This document shows positions 1 to 12,035 of a stretch of 64,000 nucleotides of DNA, piece by piece. A model generated the notes under the pieces. That model saw only the letters and a program-made list of their open reading frames with translations. It searched no databases and was not told where the DNA came from. The translations under genes and the position numbers were made by a program. The stretch comes from Gyrodactylus bullatarudis. Taxonomy: Eukaryota; Platyhelminthes; Monogenea; Gyrodactylidea; Gyrodactylidae. The stretch covers positions 679,911 to 743,910 of the forward strand of contig SSNU01000119.1 of the NCBI GenBank assembly GCA_012064415.1, in the 5' to 3' direction. The stretch's first letter is position 1. Every line of letters starts with the position of its first letter.

Positions 1-84
1 ATCCCACCTAAAAAGTACTGAACACTGAATTTCCTGTTCATATTTTTTTCTCCCTTTTCAACATGTTGTTAATGTGGTTGTAAA

Positions 85-99
85 CTCTCTCTCTCTCTC
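85..99. repeat. (CT)n microsatellite
   Basis: Simple dinucleotide tract of about seven CT units. Confidence 0.8.
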
Positions 100-1865
100 C
101 ATGTCCATTACATTACAAGCATATATAGGGAGATAAAACGAAACCCGTTGAAGAATCTACAGATTTTATTATACCATGTCTGAGATGTAATTGGGAAGTT
201 CTCCCTAAAGATTAAGTTCATGGATAGAAATCCAGACAAAAATTGTATAAAAAACAAAACAACAACGTGAAAAAATACCAAGTTCTTCTTTAATGATCTT
301 TCTATGGGGTGGGAAGACGGCAGAGGAAAAGGCAAGCTCCCCTGAAATCTGTTGTAGACAAGCATGAAAATGCCAGATTTATTACGTTCCATGTAAAAAT
401 TTTCAAGAGTCTGATTAATTTACCTTTCTCTAACTTTTGTTAATAAGACGCTGGAAAAGTGATTTATTTAACTTATCAAGCGGACATTTGATTCATTCAA
501 TAGTTTAGCCTTGATGGTTTAAACCCTAAGCCAAAGTTACATCATAAACTGATGAATATGGCTTCGTAGTATTTCCTGACAGAAGTGAATTCATTTCATA
601 ACGAACAGATTTCATAATTAAAAAAATATGTTGGAAGAAGAACACCACAGCAAGCTGGTGAATGTAAAATTGGTTTGAATTTTTCTCATCTGATTGCAGG
701 CGGATCAATTTTTAATTTGAACAAAGGAATTTTAATTGAATGGCCTAGTTGTACTCTTTTGATTCGTTTCATAGGAAAAGAGCTAGCCTTAATAATAGAT
801 CACAAGCATTCTGCATGTCAACAGAATGGGAAAATATTTATTCATTGATTATAATTTTCCCAAAAATTAATTATAGCAAAGTGTGTATATAGAAAGTATT
901 GAGGAAAGTTCACATGTCTCGCCAAGTCAAGTGAGTGGCTGAATTAATATTAGCCTTCCAAATGTTTTGGTTAATTTCTTTTCCTATAAATAAATATATA
1001 AGCCTTCTTCTACATTGAATTGCATAGCTAAGAAGAAGGATCATTAGACTCTGTAGGATAACGCGTGACACTTTTCTCCAAATGTTTTCCTTAAAAAATA
1101 CCAAATGTCTCTGAAATCACAACGCCTAGCTTACGATAAAAAACAGTTTGTAATAAAGAGTTTATTGAACTGGAGAATCTGTTAATTAGATGAGACTGAA
1201 ACCTGTTAGCTTAACGAACGAAAAACAATAATGGGAACGTTATTTTTTCATTTATGGGTTTTGATGATGGCTGGCTAAGTCCAATCAATAGATAAATAAA
1301 TATACACAATGTATATGGGGGAGGTTTTCTAAGAACTGGTTAGTCAGCCTAATAAAAATTTATATACTGAATTGTTGTTCACTATCTCCTTTCCCTGTTC
1401 CTATCTATTGGAAAGATGGGAAAATGGATTTGAAGCATTTCACTAAAACCATGCTTTACCAGGAAAATTTGCTTATAAACTCGTTCAGGGAAAGAATCAT
1501 TTCGGTATTCGTCATCTTTTTGATTTTTTTTCTAATTTTAACCACTTTATTCTAGTACAAAAGTCTATTTCATAGAACAAGTGCTTTTGGAATTCAAACC
1601 TAACGCATGCATTCATTTCAAACTTTATATTGCCTGAGTATACCCAAAATGAACACTTTATCTGGATTGCATCAACTTGAATTCATTTTCAGATGGGCTG
1701 TAGGAATATTCATAAAAGGCTTTTCATGAAGGAATAAAATATATTACATTTTCTTGTAAAAAAGAGATTAAAAGCAAAATAAAATTTCTATTTATTATGG
1801 TAACATCAAAAAGAGTCATTTAGAATAATGGATAAGAAAAATGATTCAGGCATTTCCTTATGATT

Positions 1866-1868
<3 letters not shown>

Positions 1869-1896
<28 letters not shown>

Positions 1897-1897
1897 T
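1869..1897. repeat. (TTCT)n microsatellite
   Basis: About seven uninterrupted TTCT units within AT-rich non-coding DNA. Confidence 0.85.
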
Positions 1898-2293
1898 TCT
1901 TAAATAAAATAATTTGAAATGAAATTCCAAATGGATTTCTCAGGTAGGCTTAAGTTGTTTAATTCAATCCAAGAAAGTCATATGAGTTGTAGGCTAAAAA
2001 TTGTAGTCCAATCAACTTGACGAGAGTAGGCTAAACCGATTGCAAATTCTAAGGAATTATTTATTAAAATTCATTAATAGGCAGATTTCAACCAACTTCC
2101 TAGCTGTATCGTAAAAGATTCAATTGTGAAATGAGATTACAAACCATTTTCGTCAGGATAATAATCTAATAACTTAATTTCAATTTTCCTACAATTGATG
2201 TATTATACTTGATAATTCTGATTTTTGTATAACAAAATCACGATAATCCTTATTTTTCAAGAAAAATATTACATTTTTTCTTTTCCTACACAT

Positions 2294-2337
2294 CGACCAA
2301 TACAAGCCAGGAGACAGCATAGTCAGGTAGCAAACGA
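2294..2337 (+). repeat. short dispersed repeat, copy 1
   Basis: A 44-bp segment ending in CATAGTCAGGTAGCAAACGA. A second copy at 52643-52686 matches it at 38 of 44 positions. Five of the six differences are transitions (four G to A, one C to T relative to this copy). The flanks differ, so this is a small dispersed unit and not a large duplication. It could be a fragment of a SINE or of a retroposed small RNA; that is a guess. Confidence 0.55.
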
Positions 2338-2758
2338 GGTAGTCTCATTCATTAGGTTTCAAAATATATTAATAATTTTCGACACTATTGAAGATTTTTG
2401 AAAATTCGGATCTGAATACTACAAAATAGATGGAAAATAAGATTCAATGCATTCTAGTATAGTAAAATAAAAAATTCCAAGTTGTGTATATTGTGTATTG
2501 CATATGGTCAAAAATACAGAACATCATGATTGGCTGATTCTGATTGGTTGAACTAAAAATACCTAATAACCCATTGGTTTTGTACATTGATGTATGCATA
2601 GATTCTATAGTTTTCCAAATGTCGAAATAAGAAGAACCAAATTAAATTGTTCAGCACAAGAAATTCTATCAAGGAGCCCGTATTACTAGAGGGGAAGATT
2701 TTGGGTTTATTCAATTCTGCATTGACAATTTGAGCTCATCCAACTTGAATGAGGCAGA

Positions 2759-5700
2759 ATGAAGTCCCTCACTAAGAATTGTACATACCTGTTATTTTTA
2801 ATATTTGTGATTTATCTCATTGTCCTGACAAACTATCAAACTGATGCAGCAGCTGTGAGTTTTTGTTCTCCCCCCGGTTGTAATAATAATAATTCTGAAA
2901 TATTTTTTATTAATTCAAAATATAATATTAAATTAAATTACATAGGCTTGTACTAGCCGAAGCAATTGTTCGCAATGCTCTTGTCAAGGAATAAAAGGAA
3001 TGCCAGTAAGTTTTTTCCCTCGCCAAAACTTGATTTCTTAACCCAAAATTATTATAAATAAGGGTGATCCTGGCCCTACTGGTCATCCAGGTAAGCCGGG
3101 AAATCAGGGTCCTCGAGGACCTGGTGGCGAGATTGGTGATAAAGGTGAAGAAGGATACGAAGGTCAACCAGGTGACCCCGGCCCAAAGGGTATCCAAGGT
3201 GATAAAGGCGCTACTGGTATGGATGGTAATCCTGGTAAACATGTACGGTATTTTTAGGAATATTTAAAAGGTAAAAGAAAATCTAAATATTTCTACAATA
3301 GGGTGCTGTTGGAAGAGACGGCCCCAAGGGATACCTTGGTGATCCGGGTTGCTGTGGAGCCAAAGGTCTTAAAGGTCATCCTGGTGATCCGGGAATTCAA
3401 TCCTCACCTGGATCCGATGGAATCAAGGGAGAAAAGGGTGATGAAGTAAGGCATGGCTAACATCTTTTTTCATAAAAGGTTTTTGATTTAAAAAATTATA
3501 AATTAGGGTGAAAAAGGAGACTCATACAGAGATGGTTCAGGGCTTATAGCCGGAGCACCCGGTGATCCAGGCCTCCGCGGAGAACCAGGTAATTTTGGTG
3601 ACGAAGGTGATCCTGGACCTGCTGGCCAAAAAGGTGACATGGGCAAACGCGGATATCCTGGAGAGCAAGGTGATAAGGGAGACCCTGGCCGTAAAGGTGA
3701 AAGAGGTGATAATATGAAGCCTGAAGAGTTAAAAGTTTGTTATCCTCTGTTGTAAATTCCCTCTTAGTACAAATAATCGGGAAATATTCTAATTGACAGG
3801 GTCCAAAGGGAGATAAGGGGGATCCAGGTTCACCAGGTCAGACTTTCACTCAAAGTAGTGATGGAAATGTGTAAGCTATGTCGATTGAATTATTTATTTA
3901 AAAGAAAAACTATGATTCACTATTCTTGTACAGCGTTGGACCAGATGGCCCAAAGGGTCTTCAAGGTCCGCCAGGAGATTTTGGTGAGAAGGGAGAACGT
4001 GGTCTACCAGGAAATCCAGGAACTCGGGGAGTCGATGGAAATCCAGGTCCAATTGGTGATCCTGGAAAACAGGTAATTTTTCATTTCAAACAAAAATTTT
4101 AATGTCGCCAAACAGGAGAAAATACTTTTAATCGACTCTCTTTCTTCAGGGAAAAATTGGTAAACCTGGACCAGCTGGCCAATCAGGATTTCCAGGTGTG
4201 CCCGGTCCTGACGGTGTTTCTGGTAATAAAGGTGTTAAGGGCATGAAAGGTCTTCAGGGAGCCAAAGGCCAGCCAGGATTTGAAGGAGATCCAGGTGAAC
4301 GTGTATGTTTTGACTGCTTTTTGGATTTATCACTTTTTTAAAATTTTCTTTTGTTAAGGGTGAAAAAGGTGAAACTATACTTAACCAAGGAAGTAAACCA
4401 GGGGAACCTGGTGATGACGGAGATCCAGGGCGAGACGGATCTACTGGTGAGACAGGTATTCCAGGATTGCCAGGACCTATCGGTGATAAGGGTGATCAGG
4501 GTAGAACTGGAGAGAGGGGTGATCGCGGAGATGACGCAGCTCCTCCATTACCAGGCCCTAAAGGTATCAAAGGCGAGAAAGGTCTCATGGGCCTGGATGG
4601 TAAAATAGGAAGACCTGGTTTGCCTGGACCAGACGGAGACAAAGGAGAAAAAGGAAAACCTGGCTTAGATGTTATTGGACCTCCAGGTCCTGATGGCAAC
4701 AGAGGTAGAAAGGGCCAATCAGGTGCTGTTGGTGATCCAGGCTTGCCTGGTGCTCCTGGTCTTCCAGGCTCATCTCAAAATATTCCTACACAAAGGGGTC
4801 CTAAAGGACAGACTGGTATGAAAGGCCAAGCTGGACCTCCAGGTAAAATAGGTCCAATGGGCCCAAAAGGAGAAGGCGGCCCTCAGGGAACTTGTAACTT
4901 TTGTGAAAATGGCAGAGATGGTCCAAAAGGTCTTAGAGGAGATAAAGGTCTACCTGGTAAACCCGGTCTCAACGGAAACCCAGGTGATAAGGGTGAAAAA
5001 GGTTTAACTGGTCTGAAGGGAAACACTGGTGATAGCGGCAGTGATGGTGCTATCGGCGAAAAAGGAGAAAGAGGTCTTCCTGGAAATCCCGGCCTTGAGG
5101 GAGAACCTGGTTCTGTTATTTACAAAAATGCAGGACCAGAAGTTGCTCCAAAAGGCATCAGGGGTAATCCTGGTGTTGACGGCAAGATGGGAGCGCCTGG
5201 AGAAAAAGGTCGATCAGGAAATGATGGGGAACAAGGCGATCCAGGAGACAAGGTATAACAAAAATTTCAAAATAATACGCTTAATTTTTATCAGTAAAAA
5301 ATATCTCTAATAGGGTCTAAAAGGAGATAAAGGCCGTATAGGTTTCACAGGCCCTCCTGGTGCTAAAGGCAAAAAAGGCATCAAAGGCATTGATGGAGAC
5401 TCTCCTGAAGCTGAAAAGGGACAGAGAGGAGTTACCGGCGAAAAAGGCGAGAAAGGTGATCGTGGTACCCCTGGCAAAAAGGGCACTAGTAATCTAGTGA
5501 CAAAATTAATAGAATCGTTGAAGGGTCAAAAAGGTGATAAGGGATTAAAAGGAATCAAAGGCAGCGTTGGATCTGATGGAATTGATGGTATCAAAGGAGA
5601 AAAAGGTCTTGCTGGTCTCGACGGGAAAATGGGTAGACCCGGTACTCAGGGACAAAGTGGGGACAATGGAGATTTTGGTGAGAAAGGCTTTGAAGGAAAG

Positions 5701-8700
5701 AAAGGATTGAAAGGTTTGAACGGGGAAAAGGGTAGAAAAGGACAAGAAGGAGGTGTCGGTGTACCCGGACCAATGGGAGACGACGGTCCTAAAGGTGATC
5801 CCGGTAAACAAGGTGCCCCAGGAAAAGATGCTGTAGATATTCCCGCTGAAGCTGGAGAAAAGGGTAACAAGGGTCCAAAGGGAAAATCTGGAGAGCCTGG
5901 ATTCGTTGGAATGCCAGGTAATTCGTGTTTGCTTTTTCATCTAAGCCTTGAATAGGATCATAACTAGGGGGGTTGAAAAAAACTGCTTGTTTTGAAATTT
6001 TTACATTTTTTATAAAAGTATTTTTGAAATAATTCTTTCCTACAACAGACTCATCAAACAATGTTCAGGACTTATTTCATATTTTAAATATTCAACTCTC
6101 AGCGAATCCAATTATAGGTGGATTTTGTAAATAGCCAGAAATAAAAGAGAATAAAATTATTCAACTGCATACCTTAGTAAAAGAAAAGGCTTACCTGCTA
6201 ACTTAATTATGTGAGAATTTATTTTTTATTAAGTAGAAGAGTAAGGAAAAAATCGCAAATTTACTGCCCTAGTCATAACTTTTGACTTGTAACTTATAAT
6301 CAAATTTACTTTCTTCTTGTTTTATCCAATTGAAATGACTGTAAAATATTTTTTTATCTAGGTGAGGATGGAGATATTGGACCAAAAGGTGAAAACGGCC
6401 CTCAAGGTCCTGATGGCGATAAAGGTCCTAGAGGACAATCTGGAGATAAGGGTGAAAAGGGCCAACCATCTGTTGGTGAAATCGGTGAGCCTGGTAATGT
6501 TGGTAAACCTGGATTGCCAGGTCCCAAAGGAGACCAAGGCAAGCCTGGTACTAATGATCAGCCAAATAGCCAACTCAAAGGATCAAAGGGTGAACCTGGC
6601 TTACCAGGAGAAGATGGAATCCCAGGTCCAGATGGTGAAAAAGGTCCTAAGGGAGAGATTGGTCCTATCGGAGACAAAGGTCAACCAGGTCCAGTAGGTC
6701 AACCTGGCTTAGACGGTCCCCGAGGAAATGCAGGCAATCCAGGAGGTCCTGGTCTTCCTGGTCCAAGAGGCGTTCCCGGCTCCAAGGGTACAGTTGGTGA
6801 TCCAGGAAACAAGGGTCTTGAGGGTCCTTTTGGCCCTAATGGCGAAAATGGTCCTAAAGGAGAAAAAGGTAAACCTGGTCTTCCGGGACGTCCAGGACTA
6901 TCAAATCGAGGAGAACCTGGTCAAAAAGGTGATCCTGGAGATTTCGGCTTTACTGGAGAGCCTGGCCCCAAGGGCGCCAAGGGTCTCAAGGGAAAAGTTG
7001 GTCCACCTGGGGAAAGAGTAGTTGGCCCTAAAGGCATTAAAGGTCGCAAGGGAGAACAGCCTCCAGTTGGTCAGCAGGGCAATAAAGGTGATAAAGGTCC
7101 CCCTGGAAATAATGGCCCTATAGGCCCTAAAGGTCTCCAGGGTGAGAAAGGTGATAAAGGCATGGATGGCATGCCCGGCTTGAATGGAGAGTCTATTCCC
7201 GGAGACGTTGGTGATGTTGGAGAAAAGGGTCCCAAAGGTGTAACAGGAGCTACAGTAAGAATATAAATTTCAATACGAATTAATTCTGATTCACTTATTC
7301 TACTTTTTTCTAGGGTACTAAAGGTCTCAAGGGCGAAAAAGGAAAAACTCCTATGAATGCACCACAAGGTCCAAAAGGAATCAAGGGTGATCAAGGAAAT
7401 CCTGGACCAAGAGGTGCTAACGGAAATCCAGGACAAAAGGGCTTCAAAGGAATGAATGGTAATGCAGGTCCCATGGGTAGTGTTGGTCTGCCTGGTCCTT
7501 CAGGTCCAAAGGGAATGAAGGGAAACCAAGGTCCAGACGGTCCTCAAGGAAATCCTGGACCAAATGGCCCTCAAGGTCCAGACGGAGAAAATGGTCTGCC
7601 TGGAATTCCTGGCCCTGATGGGGAAATAGGAAATAGAGGTCCTGATGGTCTTCCTGGACCTACTGTACCTAGTCCACAAGGAGAGAAGGGTGATCGTGGT
7701 CCAGAAGGTCCAATGGGCAGACCTGGACAAAAAGGTACTCCTGGAAAAATGGGTAAAAGAGGTGACCCTGGTCCTGTTGGTGAGCCTGGAGATGATCTTT
7801 ACGGAGTAAGGGTTTTTTACCGTTCAACATAGATGAATTCCATCTAATACATACATTATTTAAAGCCAAACGGTGACAAGGGAGAAAAGGGAACACCTGG
7901 TCCAGCAGGCAATAAAGGTATGCCTGGTGATCCTGGCTTGCCTGGTCTGACACCAAGAGGTCCAAGTCCTCCTGGAGAACCTGGTACAGATGGAGATATG
8001 GGAAGAAAAGGTGAAAATGGTCCAATGGGTGATCCTGGTCTCAAAGGTCCCCCAGGGCCAAAGGGCGAAAAAGGAATGAAAGCCCCCAAGGGACCAGTTG
8101 GCCAGAAGGGTGATCAAGGCCCAGAAGGACCTATAGGACCTAATGGAATTCCTGGTCCGATCGGCCAACCAGGACAAAAGGGACAAAAAGGTCTCAAAGG
8201 TTTAGATGGAGAAGTTGGACCACCGGGAGAAATTCCTCCTTCTATTTCTGGCATTCCAGGAGAAAGAGGTAACCCTGGCCCACAAGGACCACAAGGTGAA
8301 AAAGGGGAACCCGGAAAGAATGGAATGAAAGGTGTCAAAGGCTTAGTCGGTGATCCTGGTCCAAAAGGTGACCAAGCAGGTCCAGGTCCAAAAGGTCCCG
8401 TCGGTCCTATTGGCCCTCCTGGTGAAGAGGGTCCCATTGGTGTTAAGGGAACTCCAGGCCAGCAAGGTCTTCCAGGTCCCGATGGTGATAGAGGTAAAAC
8501 TGCTGGTAATATTGGCTATCTATTTGCAAAGTAAGTTTCTTCAATCAAGTCTAATTATAATTTTATTTTTGATTCTCAACTCAATTATAAGGAAGTTTAG
8601 AGAAAGTTGAACGAATAATAATTGTAATATCAGTAAAAACTGTCCGTTAGATTTGCTCTAAGCTTCCTTATGATCGAGTTAAGAATCAAATATTATTTTT

Positions 8701-9470
8701 CAACAATTTTATTGTTTATTTATTTGACAACTTTAGACATAGTCAAACCCCTGCAGTTCCCGAATGTCCAGACAGAACAATAAAACTCTGGGATGGTTAT
8801 TCATATCTCGGCATGTCAGGATCTGAGAGAACTCACATCAATGACTTATCAAGTCCTGGTTCATGCCTTCAAATGTTCAATCCACTTCCGTTCATGTTCT
8901 GTGAGAGAAATGAAAATTGCTACTTTGCCCAGAGGAATGACAGATCCTTCTGGATTAGTACCCCAGAGCGTATCAACATGTGGATGGGAATGCCTATCAA
9001 TGAGACAAAGAAGCATATTTCCCGTTGTGTTGTCTGTGAGGCTCCCTCTACTGTAAGTTATTATGATTAGCTTTCTCGTCAACTGCTCTTGTCAACTTTA
9101 TCGTCTTTAGCTCTACGCCTTCCATAGTCAGTTGACAAGAATTCCTGATTGTCCCATGGGATGGACTCCAATGTGGACAGGAGACAGTTATCTGATGCAT
9201 ACAGCCTATGGTGGCCAAGGAGGTGGCCAACAATTGGCAAGTCCTGGAAGTTGTATGAAATATAGTGCCTTCATGTTCCTCGAGTGCAATGCCAAGGGAC
9301 AATGTGGTGTCTTTAACGAACAAATCAACATGTGGATGCACGCCAAGAGTGGAATGATCTCTGAATCCTTCGGTATGAATATGCCACAGCAAATCAAAGT
9401 CAAGGAGAGTCATGACACATTTTCAAAGTGCGCTGTCTGTATGAGAACCAAACGATTCACTCCCAGTTGA
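2759..9470 (+). CDS. collagen type IV alpha chain
   Basis: Basement-membrane network collagen. I join 15 exons: 2759-2854, 2946-3005, 3063-3242, 3302-3445, 3507-3734, 3800-3870, 3934-4072, 4150-4302, 4359-5252, 5314-5917, 6362-7254, 7314-7805, 7866-8530, 8737-9052, 9111-9470. They sum to 5,295 nt in one open frame (1,764 aa), close to the usual 1,650-1,800 aa. Exon 1 encodes a hydrophobic signal peptide. Exon 2 encodes a Cys-rich 7S-like start ([12 protein letters not shown]). A long Gly-X-Y helix with natural interruptions follows. Exons 14-15 encode the NC1 domain as two C4 repeats, with all 12 cysteines present (motifs SPGSCLQ, RCVVC, SPGSCMK, KCAVC) and the entry motif KHSQTP. Nearly all helix exons begin on a Gly codon. 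Introns are mostly 50-110 nt; the longest is 444 nt. No paired chain is visible in the 2.7 kb upstream. Confidence 0.95.
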
Positions 9471-10855
9471 ATTGGCTTTGGATTTTATCTGACAAAAAGT
9501 TGAAAAAAGTGTTTTTTTCAACTTTGATCCCACGACAACCCCTTCTAATGAAAAAGAACACAACAACTATTTGATATTGTATTATTATTAATGAAAAGAT
9601 TTCTTTTGAACATGATGAGGACACAAACAAAAAACACTGCAATGTATAATAATATTTTGATGAAAAAAAACTGAAGATGATAATGATGAAATGTTTGTTT
9701 GTTTGTTTTTCTGGATAGAAGGAAGGGACTCTTCTCACTCTTTCTTTAAAGTTCTCCAACTTTTAATATGAATCTGTTACTTTCTATTATTATTATTACA
9801 TGGTGTACTTTTATGTATGTATCATTGATACGATACAAATTTCTGCCTAAAATTTAATAAAATTACTGTTATTTATTAAAATTATTAATAATGTTCAATG
9901 CAAATTTAAGGAAATTGTATTCTTTTCCATTTTTTCGAGAAAGTAATTGTATAAAACTGAAAGAAATGAAGTTGTGATTTTTAGTCTATGAATTTTGGGA
10001 AAATAATTTTCAAAAAGTAATTCGGACATGCTAAAGAATTAAATAAAATTGAGATCATTTAGAATTTGAAGAAAACAAATATATTAAAGAAAAATATGGT
10101 CATGTTTTAAATTTCAATTCGGCGCATAAATCTTAATTTTTTTCAAGTTTGAACTGAAAGTAGGGGATTGGTTAAAAAAGATTAGACAAGAAAATTAATT
10201 ATGCTGAATTTGATCTGAGGATTGAGCGCTTAACAGTTTGAAGTTCAAAAAATAGGAATTCGAAAAATGACCGTATTTATCTTGAAAATTATTTTTTTCA
10301 GAATATTTTTCTTCGAACTGTAAAAGTGGGCAATATGATTATGATTTTCGAAAATCTTTTCGAATTTTTGATGAAAAAAAATAGTAATAAGATTCAAAAT
10401 CTTCTAATTAACTTAAATAATTAATCTATTAGTAATTGAATTTCTTACAATAGATGCTTTTAGAAACTAAAGTTTAGTCTGTTAATGACAATTATATTCC
10501 TATATTTACTTCAAAGTAGATATGTTATTTGCCCACGAATAAATAATCATCAAAATTGAAATTCCTCTAAGGAGAAATAAATTTTCAAGCTAATTTAATT
10601 CATTTATTTTCATGAATCATGAATCATGATACAGTTAGGAATCCTAACTTAGGATCAAGTATTTTTAATGTGAGAAATTCTGACTCATAATCTGTTTACA
10701 AAGTTTTCCATTGGAAAATTTCCAATAAGCATTACTTAAATTTATATTGCCACTTTTATTACCAATGACTCAATGAAACAACACATGTCCATCGACTTAT
10801 GGTCAGAATCAAAAATGTGCGAATAATTTTGTTAGTAATGAACTAATATTCAATC
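9471..10855. other. collagen IV 3' region and intergenic DNA
   Basis: The 3' untranslated region of collagen IV begins here, with an AATAAA signal near 9852-9857. The remainder is AT-rich DNA with no supported gene and includes a decayed foldback repeat, listed separately. Confidence 0.55.
10095..10365. repeat. decayed foldback repeat (relative of 62583-63629)
   Basis: The left part shares AATATGGTCAT, GGCGC and AAGATTAGACAAGAAAA with 62853-62990. The right part shares GAAAAATGACC, TTATTTTTTTCAGAAT and GTAAAAGTGGG with 63270-63330. The order and relative orientation are the same as in the SRC-intron element, so this looks like an older, shorter copy of the same inverted-repeat family. Confidence 0.6.
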
Positions 10856-11515
10856 ATGCATAATCATAGTTATAACGATAACAATCAATCTGGTGGTTAT
10901 GTGGTCTCTACAAATGTCCATGATGGTGCAGGCTCCGGTATGTCAATGACAGTATGTTTTCCCTTGTGTTCTTCATCTTTTAGATGGTCTTCAACGTAGA
11001 TCTTCCATTTCAACTACTTTTCTCAGCATTTAACATTGATTCAATCTTTAGTAAGAAAGTTGTTATGTTCTAAATTTAGAATTAATTATGGCATGCTTTG
11101 GATGTTTCACCTTGGCAGTTATTTACGAAGGATTAAAGCATTCTAGAGATTCTTATTACGCTAGTCATCTGACAGTCTCTCAAAATGCTCAGGGAGACAA
11201 TAATGAAAATGAAAGATTATCCCAGGAAAAGGAAGTAAAATCAATATCATTGTGAGTTCATGAACATTCCCATTCGCTTTATTTCAATGAAAAAGGAAAT
11301 CAATTTTCAGAAAACTCGGCTACTTTAGCAGGTTTCATCTCCTTCAAACTTTCCTCTACTGGATACAGATGATAATTTCATACATTCTCATGTTGATAGT
11401 CATGACGTATAATGTCTACATTTGTCTGGCTACAGTCTTTGGACTTGCATTTGGATACTTTATATTTGGCAAAAACAAGTATTTCCTGATCGACAACAAG
11501 GATTGTTGCCATTGA
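10856..11515 (+). CDS. SLC31A1: high-affinity copper transporter (CTR1 / SLC31 family)
   Basis: Takes up copper(I) through a trimeric pore at the plasma membrane. Exons: 10856-10951, 10984-11050, 11080-11252 and 11311-11515. Exon 1 gives a short His/Met extracellular tail starting MHNHSYN and ending in GSGMSMT. TM1 follows in exon 2 (VDLPFQLLFSAFNIDSI). Exon 3 encodes ACFGCFTLAVIYEGLK, the family's post-TM1 YEGLK region. Exon 4 encodes TM2 with the MxxxM copper motif (MLIVM) and TM3 with GxxxG (GLAFG). The protein ends in DCCH, matching the Cys-His metal tail of the family. Intron 2 is only 29 nt. One oddity: with the obvious GT donor after exon 3 the phase does not match exon 4 (total 541 nt). 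So the cytosolic loop contains a one-base discrepancy or an unrecognised splice site. Confidence 0.88.
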
Positions 11516-12035
11516 GGCTGGTCTTTATAGTGTTGAACCTTTTTTTCTATTGTTTGTCTGTGTTAGTTACAATTGCCCAGTTATATTACAATCGTCTTCT
11601 TTTTTGATAGAGTAAGCTTGTGATTAATACAGTAGTTTTACAATGTAATAATATTTACATAAACAACAAAACACATCTAGAGCGTCCAGTTCATATTTTG
11701 AATAAAAATTATGATTATTATCTTGTAATTTTGATTTTTCTCTCTTTCTCTTTGCTTAACCTAATTATTATACACAAATCACTACTAATCGATTCATTTT
11801 ATTAGCTAAGCAATTTGGTGGTTTTCGAATAATAATTTAAAATGTCATGTATGAATGCTGAAATTAATTTTCTCCTCTTGTCAAACTTTTTCAATATTTC
11901 GCTTGATATTAAATGAAAAATCCATTATTTTGGTTTTTGAGTTGATCAGCTTTAATAAATCAAAGTTCACTTTGTCTAATGATTTGAGTTAATGATTTCT
12001 CAGAATCTGTATCATTAGATTAAAAGTCTTTTCAA

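Larger units (their letters stand above)
1..2758. other. gene-free region upstream of collagen IV
   Basis: I see no convincing gene here on either strand. The open frames are short, AT-rich and lack splice-supported continuations. The stretch holds two simple-sequence tracts and one copy of a short dispersed repeat. It presumably contains the promoter of the collagen IV gene, but I found no clear TATA box near the start codon. No second collagen IV chain lies head-to-head in it. Confidence 0.6.

Noticed and set aside
4467..8437. Many long open frames antisense to or out of frame with collagen IV, such as Pro/Gly-rich minus-strand frames
   Set aside because: They are shadows of the Gly-X-Y repeat: GGN-CCN codons read well in several frames. 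Splice phases and the NC1 domain fix the plus-strand frame.
2759..9470. Short-period repeats that might look like a CRISPR or satellite array
   Set aside because: The 9-bp periodicity is the coding Gly-X-Y repeat.
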